DNA of 64,000 bases from Pseudomonas sp. RIT-562 (GCF_026241895.1 NZ_JAPJIV010000024.1:1-64000), one strand, 5' to 3'. Numbered from the stretch's first letter, positions 9,879-18,610 are shown. The notes: generated by a model from the letters alone, not told the origin. Program-made: numbers and translations.

Positions 9879-10631
9879 ATGACCGATAACGTTCTCTCCC
9901 TTGGCAGTGTTCCGCTGCACACCCAACTGCGCGATGTGTTGCGTGCGCGAATCCTCGACGGTGAGTATCCGCAGGACAGCCAGATGCCTTCCGAAAGCGA
10001 GTTGGGCAGTCTGTTCAAGGTCAGCCGCATCACTGTGCGCCAAGCCTTGGGCGATCTGCAGAAGGAAGGGCTGATCTTCAAGATCCATGGCAAAGGCACC
10101 TTCGTCGCCAAGCCCAAGACCTTTCAGAACGTCAGCACCTTGCAGGGCCTCGCCGAATCCATGACCGGGCGCGGTTATGAGGTGATCAACCGCCTGCGCA
10201 GTTTCAAATTCATCGGCGCCGACAAGCTGGTTGCCGAACGCCTGCAGGTGGCCGAAGGCGACATCGTGGCGCAGATCAAGCGGGTACGGCTGATCAACCG
10301 CGAGCCGATATCCCTGGAGATCACCTATCTGCCCCAGGCCATCGGCGAGCGTCTGGAGAAGGCCGACCTGGTGACCCGCGACATTTTCCTGATCCTGGAA
10401 AACGACTGCGGGCTGTCACTCGGGCACGCTGACCTGGCCATCGACGCGGTGCTGGCTGACAGCGACCTGACCCAGGCGTTGGGCGTGGAAACCGGTTCGC
10501 CGATCATGCGCATCGAGCGTCTGACCCACGATGCCGCTGGCCGGCCTGTGGATTTCGAACACCTTTACTACCGCGGCGATGCCTTCCAGTACCGCTTGCG
10601 AATCGACCGGCAAAAAGGGGATCAGGCATGA
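9879..10631 (+). CDS. GntR/HutC-family regulator with UTRA ligand domain
   Basis: A 250-residue repressor-type regulator. The N-terminal winged helix-turn-helix (residues ~10-75) carries the signature DSQMPSESELGSLFKVSRIT and GKGTFVAKP. The C-terminal UTRA effector domain (~95-240) shows RLINREPISLEITYLP and FEHLYYRGDAFQYRLRI. It is the first gene of the operon; its TGA overlaps the ATG of the flavoprotein gene (10628-10631). It most likely represses the operon through the palindrome directly upstream and is released by a pathway metabolite that cannot be named from sequence. Confidence 0.9.
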   Translation: MTDNVLSLGSVPLHTQLRDVLRARILDGEYPQDSQMPSESELGSLFKVSRITVRQALGDLQKEGLIFKIHGKGTFVAKPKTFQNVSTLQGLAESMTGRGYEVINRLRSFKFIGADKLVAERLQVAEGDIVAQIKRVRLINREPISLEITYLPQAIGERLEKADLVTRDIFLILENDCGLSLGHADLAIDAVLADSDLTQALGVETGSPIMRIERLTHDAAGRPVDFEHLYYRGDAFQYRLRIDRQKGDQA

Positions 10632-12373
10632 CCCGCAGTTCCGAGAACAGAAGCATCCTTGAGCAGGAATACGACATCGTCGTGATCGGCGGCGGCACTG
10701 CCGGCCCCATGGCGGCGATCAAGGCCAAGGAGCGCAACCGCGATTTGCGCGTACTGCTGATCGACAAGGCCAACGTCAAGCGCAGCGGCGCCATCAGCAT
10801 GGGCATGGACGGACTCAACAACGCGATCATTCCCGGGCATTCGACGCCGGAGCAGTACACCAAGGAAATCACCATCGCCAACGACGGCATCGTCAATCAG
10901 GCGGCGGTCTACGCCTATGCCACCCATAGCTTCGAGACCATCGAACAGCTGGATCGGTGGGGAGTGAAATTCGAGAAGGATGAAACCGGCGACTACGCGG
11001 TGAAGAAGGTCCACCACATGGGTGCCTACGTACTGCCGATGCCGGAAGGCCACGACATCAAGAAGGTCTTGTACCGCCAGCTGAAACGGGCGCGGGTGAG
11101 CATCACCAACCGCCTGGTGTGCACGCGCCTGCTGACTGACGAAGAAGGCGCGGTGAATGGGGTAATGGGGTTCGATTGCCGCACGGCCGATTTTCATGTG
11201 ATCAAGGCCAAGGCCGTGATCCTCTGCTGCGGTGCGGCCGGGCGCCTGGGGTTGCCATCCTCCGGCTACCTGATGGGCACTTACGAAAATCCGACCAATG
11301 CCGGCGACGGCTACGCCATGGCGTACCACGCGGGCGCCGAACTGGCGAACCTGGAGTGCTTCCAGATCAACCCGCTGATCAAGGACTACAACGGCCCGGC
11401 CTGCGCCTACGTCACCGGTCCGCTGGGTGGCTACACCGCCAACAACAAAGGCGAGCGCTTCATCGAGTGCGACTACTGGAGCGGCCAGATGATGTGGGAG
11501 TTCCACCAGGAACTCGAAAGCGGCAATGGCCCGGTGTTCCTCAAGCTCGACCACCTGGCCGAGGAAACCATCCAGAACATCGAAGAGATCCTGCACAGCA
11601 ACGAACGGCCCAGCCGAGGCCAGTTCCACGCCAATCGTGGCACCGATTACCGCACGCAGATGGTGGAGATGCACATCTCGGAAATCGGCTTCTGCAGCGG
11701 TCACTCGGCGTCCGGGGTTTGGGTCAACGAGAAAGCCGAGACTTCGGTCAAGGGCTTGTACTCGGCGGGTGACATGGCCGCCGTGCCGCACAACTACATG
11801 CTGGGAGCCTTTACCTACGGCTGGTTTGCCGGCAACAACGCCGCAGATTTTGTCGCCGGGCGCGAGTTTTCAGCGCTCGATGCCGGGCAGATCGAAGCGG
11901 AACAACAACGCGTCTATGCGCCTCTGGATCGTGCACACGGCCTGCCACCGGCCCAGGTCGAATACAAGCTGCGGCGTTTCGTGAATGACTACCTGCAACC
12001 GCCAAAAGTGACCAAAAAAATGCAGATCGGCTTGCAGCGCTTCAGCGATATCCAGCGCGACCTGGATCAGATCAAGGCCCACAACGCCCACGAGCTGATG
12101 CGCGCGATGGAAGTCAGCATGATCCGCGACTGCGCCGAAATGGCTGCCCGGGCTTCGTTGTTCCGCGCTGAAAGTCGTTGGGGGCTGTACCACTACCGGG
12201 TCGATCATCCGCAACGCAATGACAGCGACTGGTTCTGCCATTGCCACCTGAAGAAGGCTGAAGACGGTTCGATGACCAGTTTCAAGAAAGCCGTGGAGCC
12301 CTACATCATCCCCCTCGATGCCGAGGAAATGCAGGCCTACGACAAGCTGCGGGTCGGCGCTTACGCCGCCTGA
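10628..12373 (+). CDS. FAD-dependent oxidoreductase, AprA-like (fumarate reductase/APS reductase fold)
   Basis: A 581-residue flavoprotein of the succinate dehydrogenase/fumarate reductase superfamily. The FAD Rossmann motif is VVIGGGTAGPMAAIKAK near residue 20; the segment KRSGAISMGMDGLNNAI and the following DRWGVKF resemble adenylylsulfate reductase alpha subunits (AprA) more than SdhA. The late flavin motif is GLYSAGDMA, near residue 380. There is no signal peptide, so it is cytoplasmic. The next gene encodes a two-cluster ferredoxin, reproducing the AprA-AprB pairing. The substrate is unknown; the adjacent sulfonate/nitrate-type importer suggests it acts on an imported oxidised sulfur or nitrogen compound. 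Confidence 0.85.
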   Translation: MTRSSENRSILEQEYDIVVIGGGTAGPMAAIKAKERNRDLRVLLIDKANVKRSGAISMGMDGLNNAIIPGHSTPEQYTKEITIANDGIVNQAAVYAYATHSFETIEQLDRWGVKFEKDETGDYAVKKVHHMGAYVLPMPEGHDIKKVLYRQLKRARVSITNRLVCTRLLTDEEGAVNGVMGFDCRTADFHVIKAKAVILCCGAAGRLGLPSSGYLMGTYENPTNAGDGYAMAYHAGAELANLECFQINPLIKDYNGPACAYVTGPLGGYTANNKGERFIECDYWSGQMMWEFHQELESGNGPVFLKLDHLAEETIQNIEEILHSNERPSRGQFHANRGTDYRTQMVEMHISEIGFCSGHSASGVWVNEKAETSVKGLYSAGDMAAVPHNYMLGAFTYGWFAGNNAADFVAGREFSALDAGQIEAEQQRVYAPLDRAHGLPPAQVEYKLRRFVNDYLQPPKVTKKMQIGLQRFSDIQRDLDQIKAHNAHELMRAMEVSMIRDCAEMAARASLFRAESRWGLYHYRVDHPQRNDSDWFCHCHLKKAEDGSMTSFKKAVEPYIIPLDAEEMQAYDKLRVGAYAA

Positions 12374-12399
12374 CGATTGCCACCAGGAGAGTCCGAACC

Positions 12400-12645
12400 A
12401 TGGCTTATCAACCCCAGGAAATTTTCTTCCGCTCCAACGCGCCGGTCACCGTCGATGAGGACCTGTGCATCGCCCACAAAGGCTGCACTGTGTGCGTAGA
12501 CGTTTGCCCGATGGACCTGCTGGCGATCAATCCGGCCACGCAGAAAGCCTATATGGCGTTTGATGAATGCTGGTACTGCATGCCCTGTGAGAAGGACTGC
12601 CCGACGGGGGCGGTGAAGGTCGACATTCCCTACTTGTTGCGTTGA
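12400..12645 (+). CDS. 2[4Fe-4S] ferredoxin, AprB-like partner
   Basis: An 81-residue protein with exactly eight cysteines arranged for two [4Fe-4S] clusters: C23, C29, C32, C36 (IAHKGCTVCVDVCP) and C57, C60, C63, C67 (CWYCMPCEKDCP). The first set has an expanded six-residue spacing (CxxxxxC), as in AprB-type ferredoxins. It follows the flavoprotein gene by 26 bases with an AGGAGA ribosome site, and is the probable electron partner of that enzyme. Confidence 0.9.
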   Translation: MAYQPQEIFFRSNAPVTVDEDLCIAHKGCTVCVDVCPMDLLAINPATQKAYMAFDECWYCMPCEKDCPTGAVKVDIPYLLR

Positions 12646-12659
12646 AACCCGAGGCGCAC

Positions 12660-12747
12660 TCGCGAGCAGGCTCACTCCTACAGAGGATCCTGGTGAGCCG
12701 CAATCCGGAGTACACCACCCAACCTGTAGGAGTGAGCCTGCTCGCGA
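12660..12747. repeat. REP-type inverted repeat (GTAGGAGTGAGCC family)
   Basis: Arms TCGCGAGCAGGCTCACTCC and CTGTAGGAGTGAGCCTGC (about 24 bases each) flank a 40-base loop inside the operon, between the ferredoxin and the binding-protein genes. The same arms recur at 26517-26608. In this position it may uncouple expression of the transporter genes from the redox genes. The rest of 12646-12879 has no recognisable feature except the ribosome site GAGGGG before 12880. Confidence 0.85.
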
Positions 12748-12879
12748 TGAGGCCAGTACTGCCTGCCCTAAAGCCATCCGGTCACCCCCGGACGCTGAAT
12801 TAAACCACCCCTCGTTTCCCACCACGCCCTGATCGTGGCGGAGACGAACATCCAATCAATGATTCGAGGGGACACACCC

Positions 12880-14286
12880 ATGTTGTTGCGTGCAGCGTTT
12901 GCCGGTCTGGTACTGGCTTCATTGACCCTGTCGGCCTCGGCCGAAACCATCCGCATTGCCATCGGCACCCAGGACACCACGATCAATTGCGCCGCTGGCG
13001 GCCTGTTGATTCGTGAGCTTGGCCTGCTGGACAAATACCTGCCCCACGACGGCCAGTACAAGGACGCCAAGTACGAGGTGCAGTGGAAGAACTTCACCAG
13101 CGGTGCGCCCCTGACCAATGAGATGGTCGCCGGCAAACTCGACTTCGGCGCGATGGCTGATTTCCCGGGTGCCTTCAACGGCGTCGCATTTGCTACGGCA
13201 GGCAAGCACAGCCTGTTCATCAGCGTGCTGTCGGGCAGCATCAAAGGCAGCGGCAACGGCATCGTGGTGCCAAGCGCGTCGAGTGTGCAGTCCCTGGCGG
13301 AGCTCAAGGGCAAGACCATCTCCGTGCCGTTTGCCTCAACGGCCCACGGCATGCTGCTGCGCGCGGTGGCTGCCCAGGGTTGGGATCCGCTCAAGGACGT
13401 GAACATCATCGCCCAGCCGCCGGAGGTGGCAGGTTCTGCATTGCAGGCCGGGAAAATCGATGCCCATGCCGACTTCGTGCCGTTCGCCGAACTGTTCCCG
13501 AGCCGTGTTTTTGCCCGCAAGATTTACGACGGAGCGCAAGCCAATGCGCCGACCTTCCATGGCGCCCTGGTCGATCAGGCCTACGCGAAAAAGTACCCCG
13601 AAGTCGTCGTGGCTTACTTGCGTGCCAGCATCGAGGCCAACCAGTTGCTGGCCGCAGAGCCGGAGAAATACAGCGAGCTGATTGCCAAGGTCACCGGCGT
13701 CGACGCCGAGGTCAATTACCTGTTCCATGGCCCACTCGGTGTGCAGACCCGCGACCTCAGCTGGAAGCCGGAATATCGCCAGGCGGTCGGCACTGCCATC
13801 GATACCCTCAAGCTGCTGAAAAAAGCCGATCGCGGCCTCGACCTCAACACGTTCATCGACGACCAGTACATCCGCGCCGCGTTCAAGGCGTCGAACCTGG
13901 ATTACTCGGCGCAGCTTGGCAATTTCGCCCAGAGCCCTTTGAAAGCCGTGGATGCGTCGAGCGGCCAGGCTATTACCGATTTCACTCACGTCGCCGAAAT
14001 CTGGGTGCGCGGTGAACCCAAGGTTCGCCAATACGCCTCGGCACAGGCGGCGTTCAGTGCCTTGGCGGGCCTGAAAGCCGAAGGCAAAAACATCCGCGCG
14101 GTGTATGCCCAGGCAAGCGACAGCGGGATCAAATTGCTCGCGGACCAGGCGTGGTTTGCCAGCAACGCCAAGGGCGAGCTCAGCGCCTTCCTGCTCAAGG
14201 GCCAGGCCGAGCAATTCGCCACGGCCCAGGGCGGCAAAGTCCTCGACTTCACCGATGCCACCACCCAGGCGGTTGCCATCCGTTAA
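12880..14286 (+). CDS. ABC transporter substrate-binding protein (nitrate/sulfonate/taurine type)
   Basis: A 468-residue periplasmic binding protein. The start MLLRAAFAGLVLASL gives a clean Sec signal peptide ending SASA, with mature protein from about ETIRIAIGTQ. The domain is NMT1/SsuA-like (GKLDFGAMADFPGAF, LKGKTISVPFASTAHGMLL), with a C-terminal extension of about 130 residues beyond the roughly 320 usual for SsuA/TauA. The start at 12880 follows a GAGGGG site; a frame-compatible ATG 15 codons earlier would spoil the signal peptide. It should deliver the substrate to the permease and ATPase encoded next. Confidence 0.9.
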   Translation: MLLRAAFAGLVLASLTLSASAETIRIAIGTQDTTINCAAGGLLIRELGLLDKYLPHDGQYKDAKYEVQWKNFTSGAPLTNEMVAGKLDFGAMADFPGAFNGVAFATAGKHSLFISVLSGSIKGSGNGIVVPSASSVQSLAELKGKTISVPFASTAHGMLLRAVAAQGWDPLKDVNIIAQPPEVAGSALQAGKIDAHADFVPFAELFPSRVFARKIYDGAQANAPTFHGALVDQAYAKKYPEVVVAYLRASIEANQLLAAEPEKYSELIAKVTGVDAEVNYLFHGPLGVQTRDLSWKPEYRQAVGTAIDTLKLLKKADRGLDLNTFIDDQYIRAAFKASNLDYSAQLGNFAQSPLKAVDASSGQAITDFTHVAEIWVRGEPKVRQYASAQAAFSALAGLKAEGKNIRAVYAQASDSGIKLLADQAWFASNAKGELSAFLLKGQAEQFATAQGGKVLDFTDATTQAVAIR

Positions 14287-14311
14287 ACACAGACGCCTTT
14301 GGAATCCATGT

Positions 14312-15094
14312 ATGTACCGATCATTTATCCGCTGGATCCCCAGGGCCGCGTCGCTGCTGCTCTGCCTGCTGTTCTGGCAACTCGCTGCCAGCCACCACTG
14401 GAACCTCGGGCTGGTGACCTTTGCCAATGTGCCTACGCCGCTCGCGGTCATCGAAGCGGCGCTGGGGCTTGGGGATTCGGGCAAGCTCGGCCGTCACCTG
14501 GGCAGCAGCCTGAGCCGGGTATTTGCCGGATACCTGGCGGCGCTGGTCATCGGCATCGCGTTGGGCCTGGCCATCGGCCGCTCGAAGTGGGCTGAAGATT
14601 TGCTGCTGCCACCGCTTGAAGTGCTGCGCCCGATTCCCGCAGTGGCATGGATTCCCCTGGCGATCCTGATGTTTCCCTCGTCGGAGCTGTCGATGGTCTT
14701 CATCACCTTCACCGGCGCGCTGTTTCCGATCCTGCTCAATACCATACACGGCGTCGAAGGCGTCGATCCCAGGTTGATCGCTTCGGCGAAAAGCCTTGGG
14801 GCAGGGCGCGGCGCGATCCTGCGCGAGGTCATATTGCCCGGTGCTGCACCGAGCATCATCACGGGCCTTGCCATCGGCATGGGCACTTCGTGGTTCTGCC
14901 TGGTGACCGCCGAAATGATCTCCGGCCAGTACGGCATCGGCTACTACACCTGGGAGTCCTACACCATCCAGAACTACGCCGATATCGTGGTCGGCATGCT
15001 GCTGATCGGTGTACTCGGCATGGGCAGCAGCCTGCTGATCAAACGTCTCGGCGGTTTGTTCACGCCGTGGCACCGACCACGAGGAAAAGCCTGA
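14312..15094 (+). CDS. ABC transporter permease (SsuC/TauC-like)
   Basis: A 260-residue inner-membrane permease with about six membrane segments. The EAA loop that contacts the ATPase reads SAKSLGAGRGAILREVILPGAAPSI in parts near residues 155-180. The start MYRSFIRWIP at 14312 is the first in-frame ATG after the upstream gene's stop; the longer open frame upstream lies inside that gene. Its TGA overlaps the next ATG by one base, so the ATPase is translationally coupled. Confidence 0.9.
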   Translation: MYRSFIRWIPRAASLLLCLLFWQLAASHHWNLGLVTFANVPTPLAVIEAALGLGDSGKLGRHLGSSLSRVFAGYLAALVIGIALGLAIGRSKWAEDLLLPPLEVLRPIPAVAWIPLAILMFPSSELSMVFITFTGALFPILLNTIHGVEGVDPRLIASAKSLGAGRGAILREVILPGAAPSIITGLAIGMGTSWFCLVTAEMISGQYGIGYYTWESYTIQNYADIVVGMLLIGVLGMGSSLLIKRLGGLFTPWHRPRGKA

Positions 15095-15942
15095 TGAGTA
15101 GTTATCAAGCCATGGAAGGGCGTATCGACATTCGTCAATTGTCGATCAGCCTGGGTCAGGGCAGCACGGCTTTCGAAGCCGTGCAGGGCCTCGACTGCCA
15201 GATCGATGCGGGGCAGTTCGTGTGCATTCTCGGCCCCTCCGGCTGTGGCAAATCCACATTGCTCGGGGCGCTGGCCGGGCACCTGCAGACCTCTACCGGC
15301 AGCCTCACCGTCGATGGTGCGCCAGTCCTGGGCCCTTCGCCCCAGCGCGGCATGGTGTTCCAGCACCACACGCTGTTCCCCTGGCGGACGGTGCGTGACA
15401 ACGTCGCCTTTGGCCTGAAGATGCGTGGCATCGGCAAAGCCGAGCGGCACCAGGCCGCTGACGAGATCCTCGCGCTGGTCGGGCTTGAGGGGTTCGCCGG
15501 GCGCTGGCCCGACGAGCTGTCCGGCGGCATGCAGCAGCGGGTGGAAATCGCCCGGGTGCTGATCAATCGTCCACGCTTGTTGCTGATGGACGAACCCTTC
15601 GGCGCGCTCGATGCCCTGACCCGGCTGAACATGCAGGAACTGCTGCTGGACATCTGGACCCGGATTCGCACCACCGTGGTGTTCGTCACCCATGACATCG
15701 ATGAAGCGCTGTTCCTGGCTGACCGCTTGCTGGTCATGAGTTCGCGCCCCGGGCGGATCATCGAAGACCTGCGCCTGGACTTCCCGCGGCCCCGCGCCAG
15801 CGAGCTGGTGACCAGTCACGAATTTTCCCGCTTGAAGCGCCACTGCCTCGAGTTGTTGCGTCACGAAGACGGTCGGCAGTTACCACGCCTGAACCCTCTC
15901 GGACTTCCTCCAGAAAACAAACTGCCGCGATTTGCCCTATGA
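15094..15942 (+). CDS. ABC transporter ATP-binding protein (SsuB/TauB-like)
   Basis: A 282-residue ATPase with Walker A GPSGCGKST, Q-loop region QHHTLFPW, signature LSGGMQQRVEIARVL, Walker B LLLMDEPFGALD and switch histidine VFVTHDIDEAL. It belongs with the binding protein and permease just upstream as the energising subunit of an importer for a nitrate/sulfonate/taurine-like anion. The start at 15094 overlaps the permease stop (TGATG); its own TGA overlaps the HEAT-protein ATG. Confidence 0.93.
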   Translation: MSSYQAMEGRIDIRQLSISLGQGSTAFEAVQGLDCQIDAGQFVCILGPSGCGKSTLLGALAGHLQTSTGSLTVDGAPVLGPSPQRGMVFQHHTLFPWRTVRDNVAFGLKMRGIGKAERHQAADEILALVGLEGFAGRWPDELSGGMQQRVEIARVLINRPRLLLMDEPFGALDALTRLNMQELLLDIWTRIRTTVVFVTHDIDEALFLADRLLVMSSRPGRIIEDLRLDFPRPRASELVTSHEFSRLKRHCLELLRHEDGRQLPRLNPLGLPPENKLPRFAL

Positions 15943-16901
15943 CCAGACTATTTGATGTAACCGATAACGCTGACATTCTTGCCCTGCAACCACGCCTGAC
16001 CGATGCAGACTCGGGAGTGCGCAGGATTGCCCTGATTGAACTGGCTGATCTCGAAGAGCCTGATGGCCTGCTCTGGCTGGTCGATCGACTGGCCGAGGAC
16101 CCGGCTGCAGAGGTCCGTGCCGAGGCCGCACGACTGTTGGAAGCCTGGGAAGACGATCCAGTGGTCGAGGGTTTGTGCCAGGCCCTGACCGACCCTTCGC
16201 CGACCGTCCAGGCCGCCGCCGCGCAAAGCCTCAGCCTGCTCAAGAGCGAGGCGGCAGGCCGGGTGATTCTGCCGTGGACCGGGCATGCCGAGGTGCATGT
16301 GCGCATCGCCGCGTTTCGCGCATTACGCGAATTGCGCTTCCCGGATGCCGCCACGGCAGCCGCTGCCGCGTTGGCCGATGTGGACGCGGGAGTGCGCCGC
16401 GAGGCAGTCGGGGTGCTCGGCTGGCTCAAGCAGCTTGAGGCTTTGCCGGCGCTGGCGACGTTGGCCAGCCAGGACCCCGACACCGAGGTTCGGCGGGCGG
16501 CCACCGGCGCCCTTGGCCTGGCCTCGGATGCCCAGGTTCTGCCCGCACTGCGCCAGGCCCTGCGCGACAATGCCTGGCAGGTTCGCGAGGAAGCGGCGAC
16601 TACCCTGGGCAAGGTCGGGCATGTGGACGCGGGCCCGGCGCTGGTCGAGGCCCTGGGCGATGACTACTGGCAAGTGCGCCTGCGGGCTACCCGCAGCCTT
16701 GGGCGCCTGCGTTATGGGCCGGCGCTTGAGGCACTGATCGACACCCTCGGCCATCGCATCAGTAACCTGCGCAAAGAGGCCGCATTGGCTTTGGGCGAAC
16801 TGAACGACCCCGGCGCCATTGCACCCTTGCAGGCAGCGCAGGACGATGGCGACCCGGAAGTGCGCAAAGCGGTGCGCATTGCGTTGAGTCAATTGCAATG
16901 A
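15939..16901 (+). CDS. HEAT-repeat protein
   Basis: A 320-residue soluble, almost wholly helical protein built of roughly nine to ten HEAT units of about 31 residues. Repeated cores of the type DxxxxVRxxAAxxLG recur (DTEVRRAATGALGLA, NAWQVREEAATTLGKVG, DDYWQVRLRATRSLGRL, NLRKEAALALGEL). Such solenoids bind proteins or act as lyase-like assembly factors. It is coupled by four-base overlaps to the transporter ATPase upstream and the DUF971 gene downstream, so it clearly belongs to the operon. A role in assembling or scaffolding the flavoprotein-ferredoxin enzyme is a guess. Confidence 0.88.
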   Translation: MTRLFDVTDNADILALQPRLTDADSGVRRIALIELADLEEPDGLLWLVDRLAEDPAAEVRAEAARLLEAWEDDPVVEGLCQALTDPSPTVQAAAAQSLSLLKSEAAGRVILPWTGHAEVHVRIAAFRALRELRFPDAATAAAAALADVDAGVRREAVGVLGWLKQLEALPALATLASQDPDTEVRRAATGALGLASDAQVLPALRQALRDNAWQVREEAATTLGKVGHVDAGPALVEALGDDYWQVRLRATRSLGRLRYGPALEALIDTLGHRISNLRKEAALALGELNDPGAIAPLQAAQDDGDPEVRKAVRIALSQLQ

Positions 16902-17185
16902 ACCCCTCGGCGGTTGGCAATTCCCAGGCGCGCCAGCAATTGCGCCTGAGCTGGCCGGACGGTCGTGAGCAGTTGCTGGACCATGCTGAACTGCGCCGCC
17001 AGTGCCCATGTTCGCAATGCCGGGCCTTTCGCCTGCGAGGGCAGGTGCCGCTGGTGGACTCGCGGGTGCGGGTGGTCGAGGTCAATGATCAGGGGTATGG
17101 GGTGCAGCTGGTGTTCAGTGATGGGCATGAGCGGGGGATTTTTCCGTGGGCCTATCTTTGCGCACTGGCTACTAACTTAAATTGA
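16898..17185 (+). CDS. DUF971 (GBBH-like N-terminal domain) small protein
   Basis: A 95-residue single-domain protein of the DUF971 family, the fold found at the N-terminus of gamma-butyrobetaine hydroxylases and as stand-alone proteins near iron-sulfur or cofactor genes. It has the zinc-type CPCSQCRAF motif near residues 36-44, WPDGREQLLDHAELR before it, and the family ending FSDGHERGIFPWAYL. Its ATG overlaps the stop of the HEAT gene, making it the last gene of the eight-gene operon. Function is unknown; a metal-binding accessory role is inferred. Confidence 0.85.
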   Translation: MNPSAVGNSQARQQLRLSWPDGREQLLDHAELRRQCPCSQCRAFRLRGQVPLVDSRVRVVEVNDQGYGVQLVFSDGHERGIFPWAYLCALATNLN

Positions 17186-17230
17186 ATACGCTTTTTGGGG
17201 TGGCTGATAACTCGAATTGAACACGCTTTT

Positions 17231-17320
17231 GTAGGAGCTGCCGAAGGCTGCGATCTTTTGATCCTGAGCCTGTAAAACGAGATCAAAAGATCGCAGCCTC
17301 GTTTCACTCGGCAGCTCCTA
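17231..17320. repeat. REP-type inverted repeat (GTAGGAGCTGCCGAAGG family)
   Basis: Arms GTAGGAGCTGCCGAAGGCTG...GATCTTTTGATC and GATCAAAAGATCGCAGCC...GGCAGCTCCTA. It separates the DUF971 operon from the lexA2 promoter and may act as a transcription end. Family member also at 33586-33651. Confidence 0.85.
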
Positions 17321-17367
17321 GGGCAGTTCATATGGGACGGATGGTGCTTGTCACCCAATCTGCAAAA

Positions 17368-17383
17368 GAGTACAAATGTACTC
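17368..17383. promoter_or_regulatory. LexA2 operator
   Basis: GAGTACAAATGTACTC, a near-perfect 16-base palindrome containing GTAC-N4-GTAC. P. putida LexA2 is known to bind GTAC-N4-GTGC and to control the lexA2-imuA-imuB-dnaE2 operon, so this is almost certainly the autoregulatory SOS box of the cassette. It ends one base before the preferred lexA2 start codon, so bound repressor would sit on the translation start region. Confidence 0.85.
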
Positions 17384-17384
17384 C

Positions 17385-17993
17385 ATGACCACTTTAACTC
17401 CCCGCCGTACCGCCATCCTGACCTTCATCCGCGAGCGAATCGCCGAGCGTGGTCAGCCTCCAAGCCTCGCCGAGATCAGCGAGGCGTTTGGTTTCGCCTC
17501 TCGAAGTGTGGCGCGCAAGCACGTGCTGGCGCTTACCGAGGCCGGTTTCATCGAGGTCAATCCTCATCAGGCCCGGGGCATTCGTTTGCTCGGACAGGCA
17601 GCGCGCCCGGAGCTGCTGGACATCCCGGTGCTTGGCCGGGTAGCCGCAGGGGCACCCATTGGCGCCGATGCCGAAGTTGACCGCCGCCTTATGCTCGACC
17701 CGGCGATCTTTTCCCGGGTGCCGGATTACATGCTGCGGGTCCAGGGCGACTCGATGATCGAGGACGGCATTCTCGATGGCGACCTGGTGGGGGTGCATCG
17801 CAGTGCCGAAGCGCTGAATGGCCAGATCGTCGTGGCGCGGCTCGATGGTGAAGTGACCATCAAGCGTTTCGAGCGAGTGGGCGAGACCGTCCGGCTGTTA
17901 CCGCGCAACCCCGCCTATAAGCCGATCATCGTCGAAGCCGATCAGGACCTGGCCATCGAAGGCGTGTTCTGCGGTCTGGTGAGGCAAGGCTGA
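17385..17993 (+). CDS. lexA2: LexA2 SOS repressor
   Basis: A 202-residue LexA. The winged helix domain is residues 1-70 (LTPRRTAILTFIRERIAERG; SLAEISEAFGFASRSVARKHV). The self-cleavage site is Ala-Gly at 88-89 (GRVAAGAP), and the catalytic pair is Ser123 (QGDSMIEDG) and Lys160 (EVTIKRF). The genomic position, first in the imuA-imuB-dnaE2 cassette, marks it as the second LexA of pseudomonads. A start three codons upstream (17376) is possible but would lie inside the operator. Its TGA overlaps the imuA ATG by one base. Confidence 0.92.
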   Translation: MTTLTPRRTAILTFIRERIAERGQPPSLAEISEAFGFASRSVARKHVLALTEAGFIEVNPHQARGIRLLGQAARPELLDIPVLGRVAAGAPIGADAEVDRRLMLDPAIFSRVPDYMLRVQGDSMIEDGILDGDLVGVHRSAEALNGQIVVARLDGEVTIKRFERVGETVRLLPRNPAYKPIIVEADQDLAIEGVFCGLVRQG

Positions 17994-18610
17994 TGGGTGC
18001 CGTCGTCGCGCTGGATACGCTGTTCAATGGCGGCCAGGTCTGGAAGGGCCGGCCTGCGCCCCCGGCTGCCAGCCCGCAACCCACTGGGCACGCGGTGCTG
18101 GATGCAGCGCTGCCTACGGGGGGATGGCCGGAAGCGGCACTGACCGAAATCCTCCTGGCCGGGCAGGGCGTCGGTGAGTTGCAACTGGTGTGGCCGGCAT
18201 TGGCACGCCTGGCCGCTGCGGGTGAGCGCATTGTGTTGGTGGCGCCGCCCTTCGTGCCGTACCCGCAGGCCTGGGAAAATGCCGGGATCGATCTGCGTCA
18301 ACTGTCGATCATCCAGGCCAGCGAACGCGATGCTTTGTGGGCAGCGGAGCAGTGCCTGCGTTCAGGTAGTTGCGGCGCAGTGCTGTGCTGGCCGCATAAA
18401 GCCGATGACCGCGCATTGCGCCGTTTGCAGGTGGCAGCCGAAACCGGCTCGACCCTGGCGTTTGCCTATCGCTCGATCCAGGAGGCCGTCAACCCTTCGC
18501 CTGCGGCTTTGCGCATTGCCATCGACGCGCGACCCGCGCAACTGCGCGTGCTCAAGTGCCGGGGCGGGCTGGCCCGTTCGGCGCCAATCGCCTTTGCCGT
18601 GGGGCATTGA
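17993..18610 (+). CDS. imuA: ImuA, SOS mutagenesis protein (RecA/SulA-like)
   Basis: A 205-residue RecA-fold protein of the ImuA family, required with ImuB and DnaE2 for damage-induced mutagenesis. Recognised from position and from the RecA-like segments WPEAALTEILLAGQGVGELQ and RIVLVAPPFVPYPQAWENAG. There is no intact Walker A motif, as expected for the family. The start is fused to the lexA2 stop (TGATG), so it is coupled. SOS induction through the LexA2 operator is expected. Confidence 0.9.
   Translation: MGAVVALDTLFNGGQVWKGRPAPPAASPQPTGHAVLDAALPTGGWPEAALTEILLAGQGVGELQLVWPALARLAAAGERIVLVAPPFVPYPQAWENAGIDLRQLSIIQASERDALWAAEQCLRSGSCGAVLCWPHKADDRALRRLQVAAETGSTLAFAYRSIQEAVNPSPAALRIAIDARPAQLRVLKCRGGLARSAPIAFAVGH

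Noticed and set aside
12835..12879. Upstream start for the binding-protein gene
   Set aside because: It would place 15 polar residues before the signal peptide and lacks a ribosome site; ATG 12880 has both in order.
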